From: JAKVBK01 sp022447275
GTDB lineage: Bacteria; Pseudomonadota; Alphaproteobacteria; Rhodobacterales; Rhodobacteraceae
Reading direction: 5' to 3'
DNA length: 64,000 nt
NCBI GenBank assembly: GCA_047125605.1
Contig: CP138932.1
Location: 186,001-250,000 of the forward strand
Shown: positions 25,874-34,776 of the stretch, in pieces
Numbering within the stretch: the stretch's first letter is position 1
Layout: each line of letters opens with the position of its first letter
Notes under the pieces: model-generated
Seen by the model: the letters and a program-made list of their open reading frames with translations, nothing else
Told to the model about the DNA's origin: nothing
The model's database searches: none
Position numbers and translations under genes: made by a program

Positions 25874-27034
25874 TCAGACGCCCGGCGGCGGCGGTGGCGG
25901 CAGAATTGTGAACAGGCGGGCAAGCTCTGTCACATCCTCGGCTTTCTTCCAGCCATCCTGTCCGGCGGTCCAGACATGGGTGTCGCGGGCGAAGCTGCCC
26001 TCGGCCACCATGCGGCCAAGCCGGGCCTTGGAATAGGGGCCGGTGACCTCCCCATCGGTGGCAATGTGCCAGACATGCTCTTCTACGGGGGGCGGCGGCG
26101 GTGGGGCCGCGGCGGCCGGGGCAGCCGGGGCGGGGGCCTGTGGCTGTGCCTGTGGCGCGGCGCCCCACGGCCCGCCCTGTGCGCCGCCCATCATATTGTT
26201 TGCCATGGCCATGCCCATTCCCATGCCAAGGCCGGCCCCCATGCCGCCACCGCCATTGGGGTTCTGGGCGGCGGCCGTCATGGCTTCGGCGGCCGAATAC
26301 TGGGTGAATTTGCCCAGATCACCCGCAAGGCCCATGGAGGTGCGCTTGTCGAGCGCGGCTTCTACCGCTGGCGGAAGCGAGATGTTTTCGATGTAGAATT
26401 CCGGCATCATCACACCGTAATCGGTCAGCACCTTGGACACTTCCGTGGCGATCAGCTTGCCCATGTCCGCGGTGTTGGCGGCCATGTCCAGCACTGGGAT
26501 GCCAGAGCTGGCCATCACGCGTGAGGCTTCCTGCACGATGATGTTGCGGATCTGGAAGCGGATCTCGTCCAACGTGAACTCACCATCGGTGCCCACGATT
26601 TCCGCCATGAAGCGTGCCGGATCAGTGACGCGGATTGCGTAGGTGCCAAAGGCGCGGATCCGGGTGGGGCCAAACTCGGGATCACGCAGCATCACCGGGT
26701 TTTTGGTGCCCCATTTCAGGTTCCCGAAGCGCTGGGTCGAGATGAAGTAGATCTCGGATTTGAAAGGGGATTTAAATCCGTGATCCCAATGCTGCAGGGA
26801 CGTCATGATCGGCATGTTGTTAGTTTCGAGCATGTACAGCCCGGGCGTGAACACATCGGCCAGCTGGCCTTCATGGATAAAAACAGCGGCCTGCGACTCG
26901 CGCACGGTCAGCTTGGCGCCGTACTTGATCTCATGCCCTTCACGTTCAAACCGCCAGACCAGCGTGTCTCGGGTGTCATCGGTCCAGTGGATGACATCGA
27001 TGAACTGGCCGGAGAGAAAGTCGAAAATGCCCAT
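25874..27034 (-). CDS. SPFH/virion-core-like protein with C-terminal GYF_2 domain
   Basis: A 386-residue protein of the YdjI type. Residues 1-250 form an SPFH (band-7) domain (MGIFDFLSGQFIDVIHW, SQAAVFIHEGQ, FTPGLYMLETNN). A Gly/Met-rich stretch follows (GGGGMGAGLGMGMGMAMAN) and then a Pro/Ala linker. A GYF_2-like domain comes last (WHIATDGEVTGPYSKARLG ... DTHVWTAGQDGWKKAED). Two Pro runs flank it. SPFH proteins assemble into membrane-bound cages; the GYF_2 domain would recruit Pro-rich partners such as the neighbouring zinc-ribbon protein, which starts with seven prolines (inference). Confidence 0.9.
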   Translation of the reverse strand: MGIFDFLSGQFIDVIHWTDDTRDTLVWRFEREGHEIKYGAKLTVRESQAAVFIHEGQLADVFTPGLYMLETNNMPIMTSLQHWDHGFKSPFKSEIYFISTQRFGNLKWGTKNPVMLRDPEFGPTRIRAFGTYAIRVTDPARFMAEIVGTDGEFTLDEIRFQIRNIIVQEASRVMASSGIPVLDMAANTADMGKLIATEVSKVLTDYGVMMPEFYIENISLPPAVEAALDKRTSMGLAGDLGKFTQYSAAEAMTAAAQNPNGGGGMGAGLGMGMGMAMANNMMGGAQGGPWGAAPQAQPQAPAPAAPAAAAPPPPPPVEEHVWHIATDGEVTGPYSKARLGRMVAEGSFARDTHVWTAGQDGWKKAEDVTELARLFTILPPPPPPGV

Positions 27035-27252
27035 GGCGGTTATCCTTTCGAAAAGACCCGGTATGTATCGCGATGTGCTGGGGCAAATGGCTGTGGTTCG
27101 CCGCGGGCCCGCCGCACGGTTTCAAGGTTAGATGCTATGCGCACGCCCCCGTCCTGTGAAGCGCTTTGCGTGCGATCTTGAAAATGCACGCCGTTGCACC
27201 TTTGCGCAGCCGGCCTGAAGGCCGCGTAAAGACCCGGCCAGCCTGTGCCATG

Positions 27253-28179
27253 TCAGCTTTCCCCGCCCAGTTTCTCGGCGGCGATCTGATAGGCGATGGG
27301 GCGGGCTTGTTGCAGGGTCATGCCCGGACGCATGCGCGGATCATAGAGCATCGACAAAAGCAGCTCGTCGTGGCCGGTCAGATAGGCGAATTCCTCGTCA
27401 TCATTGAAAATCGAGGGGCGGGCGGTGCGGCTGTCATTCACCAGGCCCAGTCCCTGGGCAATCTCCTCATGCAGGCAGGAGCCGCGCAAAAGATCCGGAT
27501 GCTCACCCCGCACAATCGCCAGCGCCCGGGAAAATGTGCCCGTATCTGCAGAGCCATAGGCAAAGACCACGCAGAAGGTATCGCGCGCCAAGGTGCGGAT
27601 CGTGCGCAAGGTGGTGGCATCGATGCCCGGAAGCGCTGCGCGCAATTCATCGTCGTAGTCCAGCCGCTCATCTTCATTGAGCACAAACACATGAAAATTG
27701 GGCCGGTTTTCCGACAGCATTACCGGATGACCTGTCGCCTGCGACAGGCGTCGCGTGTAGGCGGCCACTGTGCGCCTGTCAGTGCCGCGCTGGGCCTCGG
27801 GGACGCTGGCGCCAAAGCGAAGAGACACCCGCACCGGCATGTCCCAGCGGCGCAAAACTGTCTGGGTTGCCTGCGGCACAAGCCGATCGCCCTGCCGGAC
27901 ATATTCGTCAAACAGGGCAACGGTCAGAAAGGTTTCGGCCAGCCGCGACGAGGACAGGGGAATATCGAGCCCGGTATCGCGGCGCAGCAAGCCCTGCGAG
28001 ACAAGGTCTTCCTGCACGCGTGCATAGTGGCGCGACAAGGCCTGCGAGGCCTCTGACGGGGCGACCGCTGGGGCCTCAGGCGGCGCAATGGGCAGGGGGG
28101 AAGGCGCCGGAGCGCCAACCTGACAGGCCGCCAAGGCCAATGGCAGAAGACCTGCCCCTATGCGCTGCCACAAGGACAC
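27253..28179 (-). CDS. DUF2927 lipoprotein
   Basis: A 308-residue predicted lipoprotein: signal MSLWQRIGAGLLPLALAAC with lipobox LAAC (Cys19), then a Pro/Ala linker and a DUF2927 domain. The best conserved stretch is CLHEEIAQGLGLVNDS, followed by PSIFNDDEEFAYLTGHDELLL and YDPRMRPGM. The HEEIAQ core looks like a zinc-protease helix in which the second His is Gln; function is not established. It lies 12 bases downstream of the TelA-like gene, so it belongs to the same operon. Confidence 0.85.
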   Translation of the reverse strand: MSLWQRIGAGLLPLALAACQVGAPAPSPLPIAPPEAPAVAPSEASQALSRHYARVQEDLVSQGLLRRDTGLDIPLSSSRLAETFLTVALFDEYVRQGDRLVPQATQTVLRRWDMPVRVSLRFGASVPEAQRGTDRRTVAAYTRRLSQATGHPVMLSENRPNFHVFVLNEDERLDYDDELRAALPGIDATTLRTIRTLARDTFCVVFAYGSADTGTFSRALAIVRGEHPDLLRGSCLHEEIAQGLGLVNDSRTARPSIFNDDEEFAYLTGHDELLLSMLYDPRMRPGMTLQQARPIAYQIAAEKLGGES

Positions 28180-28191
28180 TGGTATGCGGGA

Positions 28192-29391
28192 TCAGGCCTC
28201 AGGCACTGACGTGGCTGCCACGTCGCCCGTGCCTGTCTTGCGCGCCTTGGCGGAGGCCAGCGTGTCGCGCAGCTCTGCCTCCATCTTGACCAGCTCACCC
28301 TCTGCTTCTGCCCGGCGCTTCTTTCCGTCGTCGGCGATTTGCAGGCTTTCCTCGATGGTTGCGATCAGCTCAGCATTGGCGACCTTCACGGCCTCGATGT
28401 CAAACACGCCGCGTTCCATTTCTTCGCGGACGACCTTGTTGCTTTCGCGCAGGTTCTTGGCATTTGCCTGCAGCAGTTCGTTGGTCAGATCATTGGCGCT
28501 GCGCACGGCTTCGGCCGCCTCCCGCGAGCGCTGGATCGTGACCGCCTGTGCCAGTTGGGTTTCCCACAGCGGCACCGTGTTTACCAGGGTGGAATTAATC
28601 TTGGTGACGAGGGATTTGTCATTCTCCTGCACCAGCCGGATCGAGGGCAGCGACTGCATGGTCACCTGGCGCGTCAATTTAAGATCATGCACCCGGCGCT
28701 CCAGATCATCGCGCGCGGCCCGCAGGTCTCGAAGTTCCTGGGCTTTGATCACCTGGTCTTCTTCCGGTGCAGCCGTCACAGCGGCTTCCATTGCAGGGAT
28801 TTCCTCACTGTCGAGAATGCGCAGCTTTTCCTCGCCAGCGGCAATGTACAGCGCCAGTTCGTCGTAAAAGTTCAGCGTCTTCTCATACAGGATATCGAGC
28901 GACTTGATGTCCTTGAGCAGTGTGTGCTCGTGCTCCAGCAGATCGTCAGAGATCTTGTCGATCTGGCCCTGCACTTCTTCGAAGCGCGACAGGAAGTTTG
29001 AGAAGGGAGCAGCGCGTCCCATCAGCTTTTCCCAGAAAGAGCGTTTGCGCCGCACGTCGAGCTCCGAGACCGAGAAGCCCCGGATGGCCCCGACCATCGA
29101 GCGCAGGCTGTCGCCTGCGGGGCCTACGTCTTTGTTTTTCACATCGGCCAGCATGGCTTGGCTGATCTGCTGCAGTTCGCCCTGTGCGGCGGAGCCAAAG
29201 GCGACGATCGAGCCGGTGTCGCTCATGTCCAACTCGCTGATCCGTGTCATGATCGCTTCTGACTGCTCCGGCGCAGCATCGGCCAGTGGAACAACCTCAT
29301 GGGCCGGAACGGGCTCCGGCAGAAGCTGGGCGGCCACCGCCTGCACTTCGGTTGCGGATTCCTGGGCTTTCGTTCGCGTTGTGTCAGACAT
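28192..29391 (-). CDS. TelA-family (toxic anion resistance) protein
   Basis: A 399-residue protein with extended coiled coil through most of its length. I use the ATG of MSDTTRTKAQ, with GGAG six bases before it; a TTG 13 codons upstream is less likely. Family landmarks are RRKRSFWEKLMGR, FSNFLSRFEEVQGQID, LLKDIKSLDILYEKTLNFYDEL and the C-terminal half with VPLWETQLAQAV. TelA proteins were first linked to tellurite resistance, but their common genomic partner XpaC, encoded just upstream here, points to an envelope-stress or membrane role. Confidence 0.9.
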   Translation of the reverse strand: MSDTTRTKAQESATEVQAVAAQLLPEPVPAHEVVPLADAAPEQSEAIMTRISELDMSDTGSIVAFGSAAQGELQQISQAMLADVKNKDVGPAGDSLRSMVGAIRGFSVSELDVRRKRSFWEKLMGRAAPFSNFLSRFEEVQGQIDKISDDLLEHEHTLLKDIKSLDILYEKTLNFYDELALYIAAGEEKLRILDSEEIPAMEAAVTAAPEEDQVIKAQELRDLRAARDDLERRVHDLKLTRQVTMQSLPSIRLVQENDKSLVTKINSTLVNTVPLWETQLAQAVTIQRSREAAEAVRSANDLTNELLQANAKNLRESNKVVREEMERGVFDIEAVKVANAELIATIEESLQIADDGKKRRAEAEGELVKMEAELRDTLASAKARKTGTGDVAATSVPEA

Positions 29392-29448
29392 CGGGATCTC
29401 CGGTTTGGACGGGGCGTTTTGTGGTTTCAAAAAGGGTGACTGCGCCCG

Positions 29449-30354
29449 TCAGGGATCGACCCGCACCCCCTCACGGGCCAGCCGGTCACGCAGAACGGAA
29501 ATCTCGACATCGAGATCGGTCCTGTCATCCAGCAGCAAAGATTTGGTTCTGGCAGCAAAATTACTGTCGAGGTCATCGAGCAAGGCAATGAACGACGCCC
29601 GCGCGTCCGGGTTGGGGCCATTGGCCGTCAACTCCGTGTACTTAACGGCGGCGTCGCGGGCACCCTTGAGATAGACGCCCAGATATTTGCGGGCGGCTGT
29701 CAAATCGCGCGGATCGTCCTCCACCGTCCGGAAGAGGGTGCGGGCAGTCTCCCCAAAGCTGTCGACCCTGTTCTGCAGGTCGCGGTCACGGGTGCGCAGG
29801 ATGGCGTCTTGCATGGCGTCGAGATGGCCCAAGCCTTCTTCGACTGCGCGCGCAACCCTGTCTTGCTGGAAGGTGTCGATGCCTTCCATGCCTTTGTCTT
29901 TCATCGGGTCTGGCCCGAAAGCCCCAAAGTGCAAAGCGGTGCCCAGCACGCCAAAGATGATGGCATCGGTCATGCCGTGGCCCGCAAGCCCTGCGACCGC
30001 AAGGCCGAGCCCGGTCAGGACAGAGCCGAATATCTTGCGCGGCATGGCGGGGCGCCGGGCTACCTTTCGCGCGGCATAGGCATCTTCGGCCTTCAGTCCC
30101 TCACGGGTCATCCATGCGGCCAGCAGCAGGAGGCCCACGGCGAACAGGTAGGTCGCCATCGCAACCGGCTCCGAGGCAAAGGCCCGGATCAGGAAGGCCA
30201 GAGGCAAGATGAAAGTGAAGTTAACCCGCGCCCCGGCTTTGGTTGGCTTTTGTCCCGCCATAGGGCGCGCTCTGGGGGGCGGGCCGCCAGGGGCCCCTCC
30301 ACCGGATTGCTTGTTCGCGTTCGGACTGTAGGCGCCAGAGTATCTTTGAGCCAT
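29449..30354 (-). CDS. XpaC-like (5-bromo-4-chloroindolyl phosphate hydrolysis family) protein
   Basis: A 301-residue protein with two pairs of hydrophobic segments in the N-terminal half (FTFILPLAFLIRAFA, TYLFAVGLLLLAAWM; FGSVLTGLGLAVAGLAG, DAIIFGVLGTALHFGAF). A helical cytoplasmic domain follows, ending DRLAREGVRVDP. It matches the XpaC family that travels with TelA. AGGAGG lies 7 bases before the ATG and inside the end of a 28-residue ORF whose TGA overlaps the ATG (TGATG). Confidence 0.88.
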   Translation of the reverse strand: MAQRYSGAYSPNANKQSGGGAPGGPPPRARPMAGQKPTKAGARVNFTFILPLAFLIRAFASEPVAMATYLFAVGLLLLAAWMTREGLKAEDAYAARKVARRPAMPRKIFGSVLTGLGLAVAGLAGHGMTDAIIFGVLGTALHFGAFGPDPMKDKGMEGIDTFQQDRVARAVEEGLGHLDAMQDAILRTRDRDLQNRVDSFGETARTLFRTVEDDPRDLTAARKYLGVYLKGARDAAVKYTELTANGPNPDARASFIALLDDLDSNFAARTKSLLLDDRTDLDVEISVLRDRLAREGVRVDP

Positions 30355-30440
30355 CAGGCGCCTCCTGAAGTTACGGCAACATAGATCATCAATGCCATTA
30401 AAAGCACGAAGGCCAGTTTCTGTAATCCGGAGTCTGTCAC
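30354..30440 (-). CDS. 28-residue single-helix membrane peptide, coupled to XpaC-like gene
   Basis: GTG start, product MTDSGLQKLAF then a hydrophobic helix (VLLMALMIYVAV) ending TSGGA. Its TGA overlaps the XpaC ATG, and its GTG overlaps the TGA of the preceding small ORF (GTGA). This double overlap and the transmembrane character argue that it is translated; too short for automatic gene callers. Confidence 0.55.
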   Translation of the reverse strand: MTDSGLQKLAFVLLMALMIYVAVTSGGA

Positions 30441-30550
30441 GCCTGCGTCCCCCTGTCGCGTGGGGTGACTATATCGTAGGCAAATCGCTCCGACCAGTAG
30501 GGAAAGTCTGGAAACGACAATGGGTTGCCGGGGCTCTTGGGATCAGTCAT
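30437..30550 (-). CDS. Small protein of about 37 residues at the head of the XpaC/TelA operon
   Basis: Ends in TGA overlapping the GTG of the 28-residue ORF. Using ATG 30550 it begins MTDPKSPGNPLSFPDFPYW and continues to DRGTQA; ATGs at 30580 and 30592 would lengthen it by 10 or 14 residues. Aromatic-rich, no known domain. No convincing ribosome site, so support rests on the overlap and on position. It is divergent from murD. Confidence 0.4.
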   Translation of the reverse strand: MTDPKSPGNPLSFPDFPYWSERFAYDIVTPRDRGTQA

Positions 30551-30635
30551 GAACGGAATGTAAGTATCGTGAGAGGCCATGAGAAGGGGCATGTCCCTGC
30601 ATCTGTGGCGCTCACGTCGCAAAGGAGACGAGGCG

Positions 30636-32057
30636 ATGATCCCGGTCAGAGGGTTCGCAGGACAGGATGTGGGGGTGCTGGGGCTGGGGCGTTCGGGCAT
30701 GTCGACGGCCCATGCCCTGCGGGCCGGCGGTGCGCATCCGATCTGCTGGGATGATGGTGCAGCCGGACGGGCCCGGGCAGAGGCGGAGGGCTTTCTGCTC
30801 AAGGACCTGTCCAAGGCAGGCGCGTTGGAGGGCATGGCCTGTCTCGTGACATCCCCCGGCATTCCCCATCTCTATCCCGCGCCTCATCCCGTGTTGCAGG
30901 CAGCGCTCGATGCCGGGGTGCCCGTGGACAATGATATCGGTCTGTTCTTCCGCTCACTCGATGGGGCGGGTTGGGACAGGTTCGAGACCGAGCCCAAGAT
31001 CGTGGCGGTGACGGGTTCGAACGGGAAATCGACCACGTCTGCTCTGATTGCCCATGTGCTGGCGCAATTGGGGCGGCCCGTGCAGTTGGCAGGCAATATC
31101 GGGCGCGGCGTGCTCGATCTGGAGCCACCAGAAGATGGCAGTGTGGTGGTCTTGGAGTTGTCTTCCTATCAGACGGAACTGGCCCGTTCCCTGACCCCGG
31201 ATATCGCAGTCTTCACCAACCTTTCCCCCGATCACCTTGACCGTCACGGCGGTATGGGCGGCTATTTTGCCGCCAAGCGCAGGCTCTTTTCTGAGGGTGG
31301 CCCTGATCGCGCCATCATCGGGGTGGATGAGCTGGAAGGGCAGTTCTTGGCCGGCCAATTGTCTGAATATGCCGCCGATGACAGAGTGATCCGCATTGCC
31401 GGGCGCAAGCTTGGCGGGCCCGGCTGGTCGGTGACTGCGCGCAAGGGGTTCCTGTCGGAAAGCCGCAAGGGGCGGCAGGTGGCATCGGTGGATTTGCGCG
31501 CCGTGTCTGGCCTGCCCGGGGCGCATAACCACCAGAACGCTTGTGCGGCCTATGCCGTTGCCCGCTGCCTTGGGTTGGCGCCGCGCGATATTGCTGATGC
31601 ATTCGAAAGTTTCGCCGGTCTGCCGCACCGATCGCAGACTGTGGCCACCTCCGACGGTGTGCGCTTTGTCAATGACAGCAAGGCCACCAATGTGGATGCT
31701 GCGGCCAAGGCGCTGTCAGCTTTCGCGCCGATCCGCTGGATTTGTGGTGGATTGGCAAAAGAAGGTGGGCTGGACGGGCTGGGCGCGGGCTTGGAGCACG
31801 TCGCCAAGGCCTATGTGATCGGGCGCGAGGCTGAGGCCTTCGCGCTGGACCTGTCTGCGCTTGGGCCAAAGGCGCCACAGGTCGCGGTGTGCAAGACAAT
31901 GGCTGCGGCGGTGGCGGCTGCGGCTGCCGAGGCGGAGGCGGGCGATGTTGTGTTGCTCGCCCCAGCAGCTGCCAGCTTTGACCAATATGACAATTTCGAG
32001 CAGCGCGGTGATGATTTTACCGCGCAGGTCCAAAAGGTTCTTGCGGCAGAGGCCTAG
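30636..32057 (+). CDS. murD: UDP-N-acetylmuramoylalanine--D-glutamate ligase
   Basis: A 473-residue cytosolic Mur ligase adding D-Glu to UDP-MurNAc-L-Ala. Starts MIPVRGFAGQDVGVLGLGRSG (Rossmann-like UDP-binding domain), with AAAGGAG eight bases before the ATG. The ATP-binding loop is GSNGKST (117-123). Downstream are TNLSPDHLDRHG, HNHQNACAAYAVA and FVNDSKATNVDAAAKAL, all typical of MurD. First gene of the downstream half of the dcw cluster; an oppositely oriented flavoprotein gene separates it from ftsW. Confidence 0.96.
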   Translation: MIPVRGFAGQDVGVLGLGRSGMSTAHALRAGGAHPICWDDGAAGRARAEAEGFLLKDLSKAGALEGMACLVTSPGIPHLYPAPHPVLQAALDAGVPVDNDIGLFFRSLDGAGWDRFETEPKIVAVTGSNGKSTTSALIAHVLAQLGRPVQLAGNIGRGVLDLEPPEDGSVVVLELSSYQTELARSLTPDIAVFTNLSPDHLDRHGGMGGYFAAKRRLFSEGGPDRAIIGVDELEGQFLAGQLSEYAADDRVIRIAGRKLGGPGWSVTARKGFLSESRKGRQVASVDLRAVSGLPGAHNHQNACAAYAVARCLGLAPRDIADAFESFAGLPHRSQTVATSDGVRFVNDSKATNVDAAAKALSAFAPIRWICGGLAKEGGLDGLGAGLEHVAKAYVIGREAEAFALDLSALGPKAPQVAVCKTMAAAVAAAAAEAEAGDVVLLAPAAASFDQYDNFEQRGDDFTAQVQKVLAAEA

Positions 32058-32090
32058 ACCCTTCGCGGTCAGGGACGGGAAGGGGGCAGA

Positions 32091-33296
32091 TCACGCCGCG
32101 TTTGCGGCGATGGCGCGCCCGGCGGCGACGGCCGAACTCCAGGCCCATTGAAAGTTGTAGCCGCCCAACCACCCTGTGACATCCACGGCCTCTCCGATGG
32201 CGAACAGGCCGGGCACGGCGCGGCTTTGGAGGCTGCGCGCGTCCAGCGCATCGGTGCAGATACCCCCGGCTGTCACCTCCGCCGTGCGATAGCCTTCTGT
32301 GCCAGACGGCGTGACCGACCAGCCACTGATCCGCTTGGCAAGACGTCCGAGACTGTCATCGGACTGATCTGCAAGCGTGCCTTCCAGGCCTGTGGCATCC
32401 ACGAGGTGTCCGGCCAATGCCTTTGGCAACAGACCCGCCAGAACGGTCGCCGGGGCCTTGCGCCCTTGGCCTGCGGCGCTGCGCTCCGCCTGCAGCCAGG
32501 CCAGCGGGTCGGTGTCGGGGCACAGGCTGATCTGAACTGCCTCGCCCGCGCTCCAGTAGGAAGAGGCCTGTAAGACAGCCGGCCCAGACAGCCCGCGATG
32601 GGTAAAGAGCAGGGCTTCCTCGAAGGCGGGCCCTTCGCGGGCCGCCACGCGGGCTGGGCAGGCCACGCCGGCCAGCGGGCGCAACCTTTCGCGGGCCTGC
32701 TCATCGAAGGTGAAGGGCACAAGCGCAGGCCGGGTGGGTTGCATCGGCAGGCCAAATTGCTGCGCGATTTGATAGGCAAGCCCCGTGGCCCCCATCTTTG
32801 GGATGGATTTGCCGCCCGTGGCCAGAACCAGATTTTTGGCGTGAACGGTCACGGCCTCGCCCTGGCGGCGCAGCGCAACCTCAAAGCCGGTCGCGTCGTC
32901 CCGGGAAATTGTCCCGATCTCGGTTTGCAGCCAAAGGTCAGCGCCCGCGCTGCGCAGTTCGGCCAGAAGCATGTCGATGATGGCTTGCGACCGGCCATCG
33001 CAAAACAGTTGGCCAAGAGTTTTCTCATGCCAGGCGATGCCATGCCGATCCACGAGATCGATGAAATCCCATTGCGTGTAGCGGGCCAGTGCACTCTTTG
33101 CGAAATGCGGATTGGCGCTCAGGAAATTCTCAGCAGAGGTGTAGATATTGGTGAAGTTGCAGCGCCCTCCGCCTGAGATGCGGATTTTTTCGCCGGGCTT
33201 GCGCGCGTGATCAACCACCAGCACACGCCCGCCACAATGGGCGGCCGCCATCAGGCCGGCTGCTCCGGCACCGAGGATCAAAGTGTCGATGTGCAT
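32091..33296 (-). CDS. BaiN/HI0933-like NAD(P)/FAD-dependent oxidoreductase
   Basis: A 401-residue flavoprotein. The FAD-binding N-terminus is DTLILGAGAAGLMAAAHCG; the family-specific KPGEKIRISGGGRCNFTN follows at about 33-52. Further on are LVLATGGKSIPKMGATG, and the C-terminal FAIGEAVDVTGWLGGYNFQWAWSSA closes the FAD site. Physiological substrate unknown; one gut relative is a bile-acid reductase. It is convergent with murD (33 bases between stops) and divergent from ftsW, so it interrupts the dcw cluster. Confidence 0.92.
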   Translation of the reverse strand: MHIDTLILGAGAAGLMAAAHCGGRVLVVDHARKPGEKIRISGGGRCNFTNIYTSAENFLSANPHFAKSALARYTQWDFIDLVDRHGIAWHEKTLGQLFCDGRSQAIIDMLLAELRSAGADLWLQTEIGTISRDDATGFEVALRRQGEAVTVHAKNLVLATGGKSIPKMGATGLAYQIAQQFGLPMQPTRPALVPFTFDEQARERLRPLAGVACPARVAAREGPAFEEALLFTHRGLSGPAVLQASSYWSAGEAVQISLCPDTDPLAWLQAERSAAGQGRKAPATVLAGLLPKALAGHLVDATGLEGTLADQSDDSLGRLAKRISGWSVTPSGTEGYRTAEVTAGGICTDALDARSLQSRAVPGLFAIGEAVDVTGWLGGYNFQWAWSSAVAAGRAIAANAA

Positions 33297-33437
33297 GTCT
33301 GCCTGTTGCCCGAGCCTGCGCGGCGGCGCAAGGGGCTTTGATCCGTGAGTTAAGACACGTCAGAGCAATGAATTGGCCCCTGGGGGGCGCAAAATGCTGG
33401 TCGGATGGGATTATATCCGGTAGCCTCGCGGCACAGA

Positions 33438-33520
33438 CCCCCGAAAATGGGGGCGCAGCAGACGGCAGGGCACCCTTTTGGGTGCCAATACAGGCAATAG
33501 AAACCCGGGGTTCAGCCCCC
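33438..33520 (+). promoter_or_regulatory. Three consecutive hairpins in the leader of ftsW
   Basis: CCCCC GAAAAT GGGGG (33438-33453); GGCACCC TTTT GGGTGCC (33469-33486); GGGG TTCAG CCCC (33507-33519). They fill the 110 bases before the ftsW ATG. The first two are perfect. Hairpins 1 and 2 could act on either strand because the region is divergent. No known riboswitch recognised. Confidence 0.5.
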
Positions 33521-33546
33521 AAAATGAGGCAAATGAGCAGCTTCCC

Positions 33547-34713
33547 ATGACGGAAATGGTTTATGGCACCGTGCGCACCCGCACGGGCGAGCCGATCCTA
33601 CCGCGCTGGTGGCGCACAGTGGATCGTTGGACGATCGTTTGCATCTTTGCCCTGTTCGGCATCGGGCTTCTGTTGGGGCTGGCCGCCTCAGCCCCGCTGG
33701 CCGAGAAACACAGCTTTGCCCCGACCCACTACGTCGAACGACAAGCCCTGTTCGGCGCCATGGGGCTGACGGCGATGATCTTGCTGTCCATGCTGCCCCC
33801 CGAAGCGATCCGCAGGCTTGCCACGCTTGGGTTTGTGGCCGCATTTGTGGCCTTGGCCCTGTTGCCGATCTTCGGACAGGATTTCGGCAAGGGTGCCACG
33901 CGCTGGTATTCGCTTGGGTTTGCCACCCTACAGCCTTCTGAATTCCTAAAGCCGGTTTATGTGGTGTTTTGCGCCTGGCTCATTGCAGCTTCCAGCGAGG
34001 TCAGCGGCCCGCCGGGCAAAACGGTGACCCTGGCCTTAACTGGCGTGGTGGTGGGTTTGCTCGCCATTCAGCCCGATTTCGGGCAATCGGCGTTGATCCT
34101 GTTTTCCTGGGGCGTGATGTACTTCGTAGCTGGCGCGCCAATGTTTTTCCTGATCGCTTTGGCGTTTGCCGTGCTCGGCGCGGGCATGCTCGCCTATAAC
34201 AGCTCCGAGCATTTCGCACGGCGGATCGATGGCTTCCTGTCGACCGAGGTCGACCCGACAACGCAGCTTGGCTACGCCGCCAACGCGATCCGGGAAGGGG
34301 GCTTTCTGGGCGTTGGGATCGGCGAGGGCGCAGTGAAGTGGTCTCTGCCCGATGCCCATACGGATTTCATTATTGCAGTGGCGGCGGAGGAGTTCGGCTT
34401 GCTGTTGGTGTTGGTAATCATCGGCCTCTATTTCACGGTGGTGTTTCGCTCGCTGGCCCGGCTGATCGTGGAACGTGATCCGTTCGTACGGCTCGCGGGC
34501 TGCGGCCTTGTCAGCATTTTCGCCGTGCAGGCCATGATCAACATGGGTGTTGCCGTACGGCTTTTGCCCGCCAAGGGCATGACACTTCCGTTCGTGTCCT
34601 ACGGCGGGTCTTCGTTGCTGGCCGGGGGCATCACCCTGGGCATGTTGCTTGCCCTGACGCAAAAACGGCCACAGGGCGCAATCCGGGATGCATTCCGTAG
34701 CGGTGCGTTGTAG
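33547..34713 (+). CDS. ftsW: Cell-division SEDS protein FtsW
   Basis: A 388-residue inner-membrane SEDS-family protein with about ten transmembrane segments, the septal peptidoglycan polymerase that works with FtsI. I start at the ATG of MTEMVYGTVRTRTGEPILPRW; GAGCAG lies upstream. Landmarks are DFGKGATRWYSLGFATLQPSEFLKP (characteristic of FtsW/RodA), QPDFGQSAL, EFGLLLVL and RLLPAKGMTLPFVSYGGSS. Starts the ftsW-ftsZ run. Confidence 0.95.
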   Translation: MTEMVYGTVRTRTGEPILPRWWRTVDRWTIVCIFALFGIGLLLGLAASAPLAEKHSFAPTHYVERQALFGAMGLTAMILLSMLPPEAIRRLATLGFVAAFVALALLPIFGQDFGKGATRWYSLGFATLQPSEFLKPVYVVFCAWLIAASSEVSGPPGKTVTLALTGVVVGLLAIQPDFGQSALILFSWGVMYFVAGAPMFFLIALAFAVLGAGMLAYNSSEHFARRIDGFLSTEVDPTTQLGYAANAIREGGFLGVGIGEGAVKWSLPDAHTDFIIAVAAEEFGLLLVLVIIGLYFTVVFRSLARLIVERDPFVRLAGCGLVSIFAVQAMINMGVAVRLLPAKGMTLPFVSYGGSSLLAGGITLGMLLALTQKRPQGAIRDAFRSGAL

Positions 34714-34776
34714 AAGCCGCCGCGACGGGCTGCTGCGATGCAGCATTTGCGAGGATAGCACAGGGGTGCAGACAGG

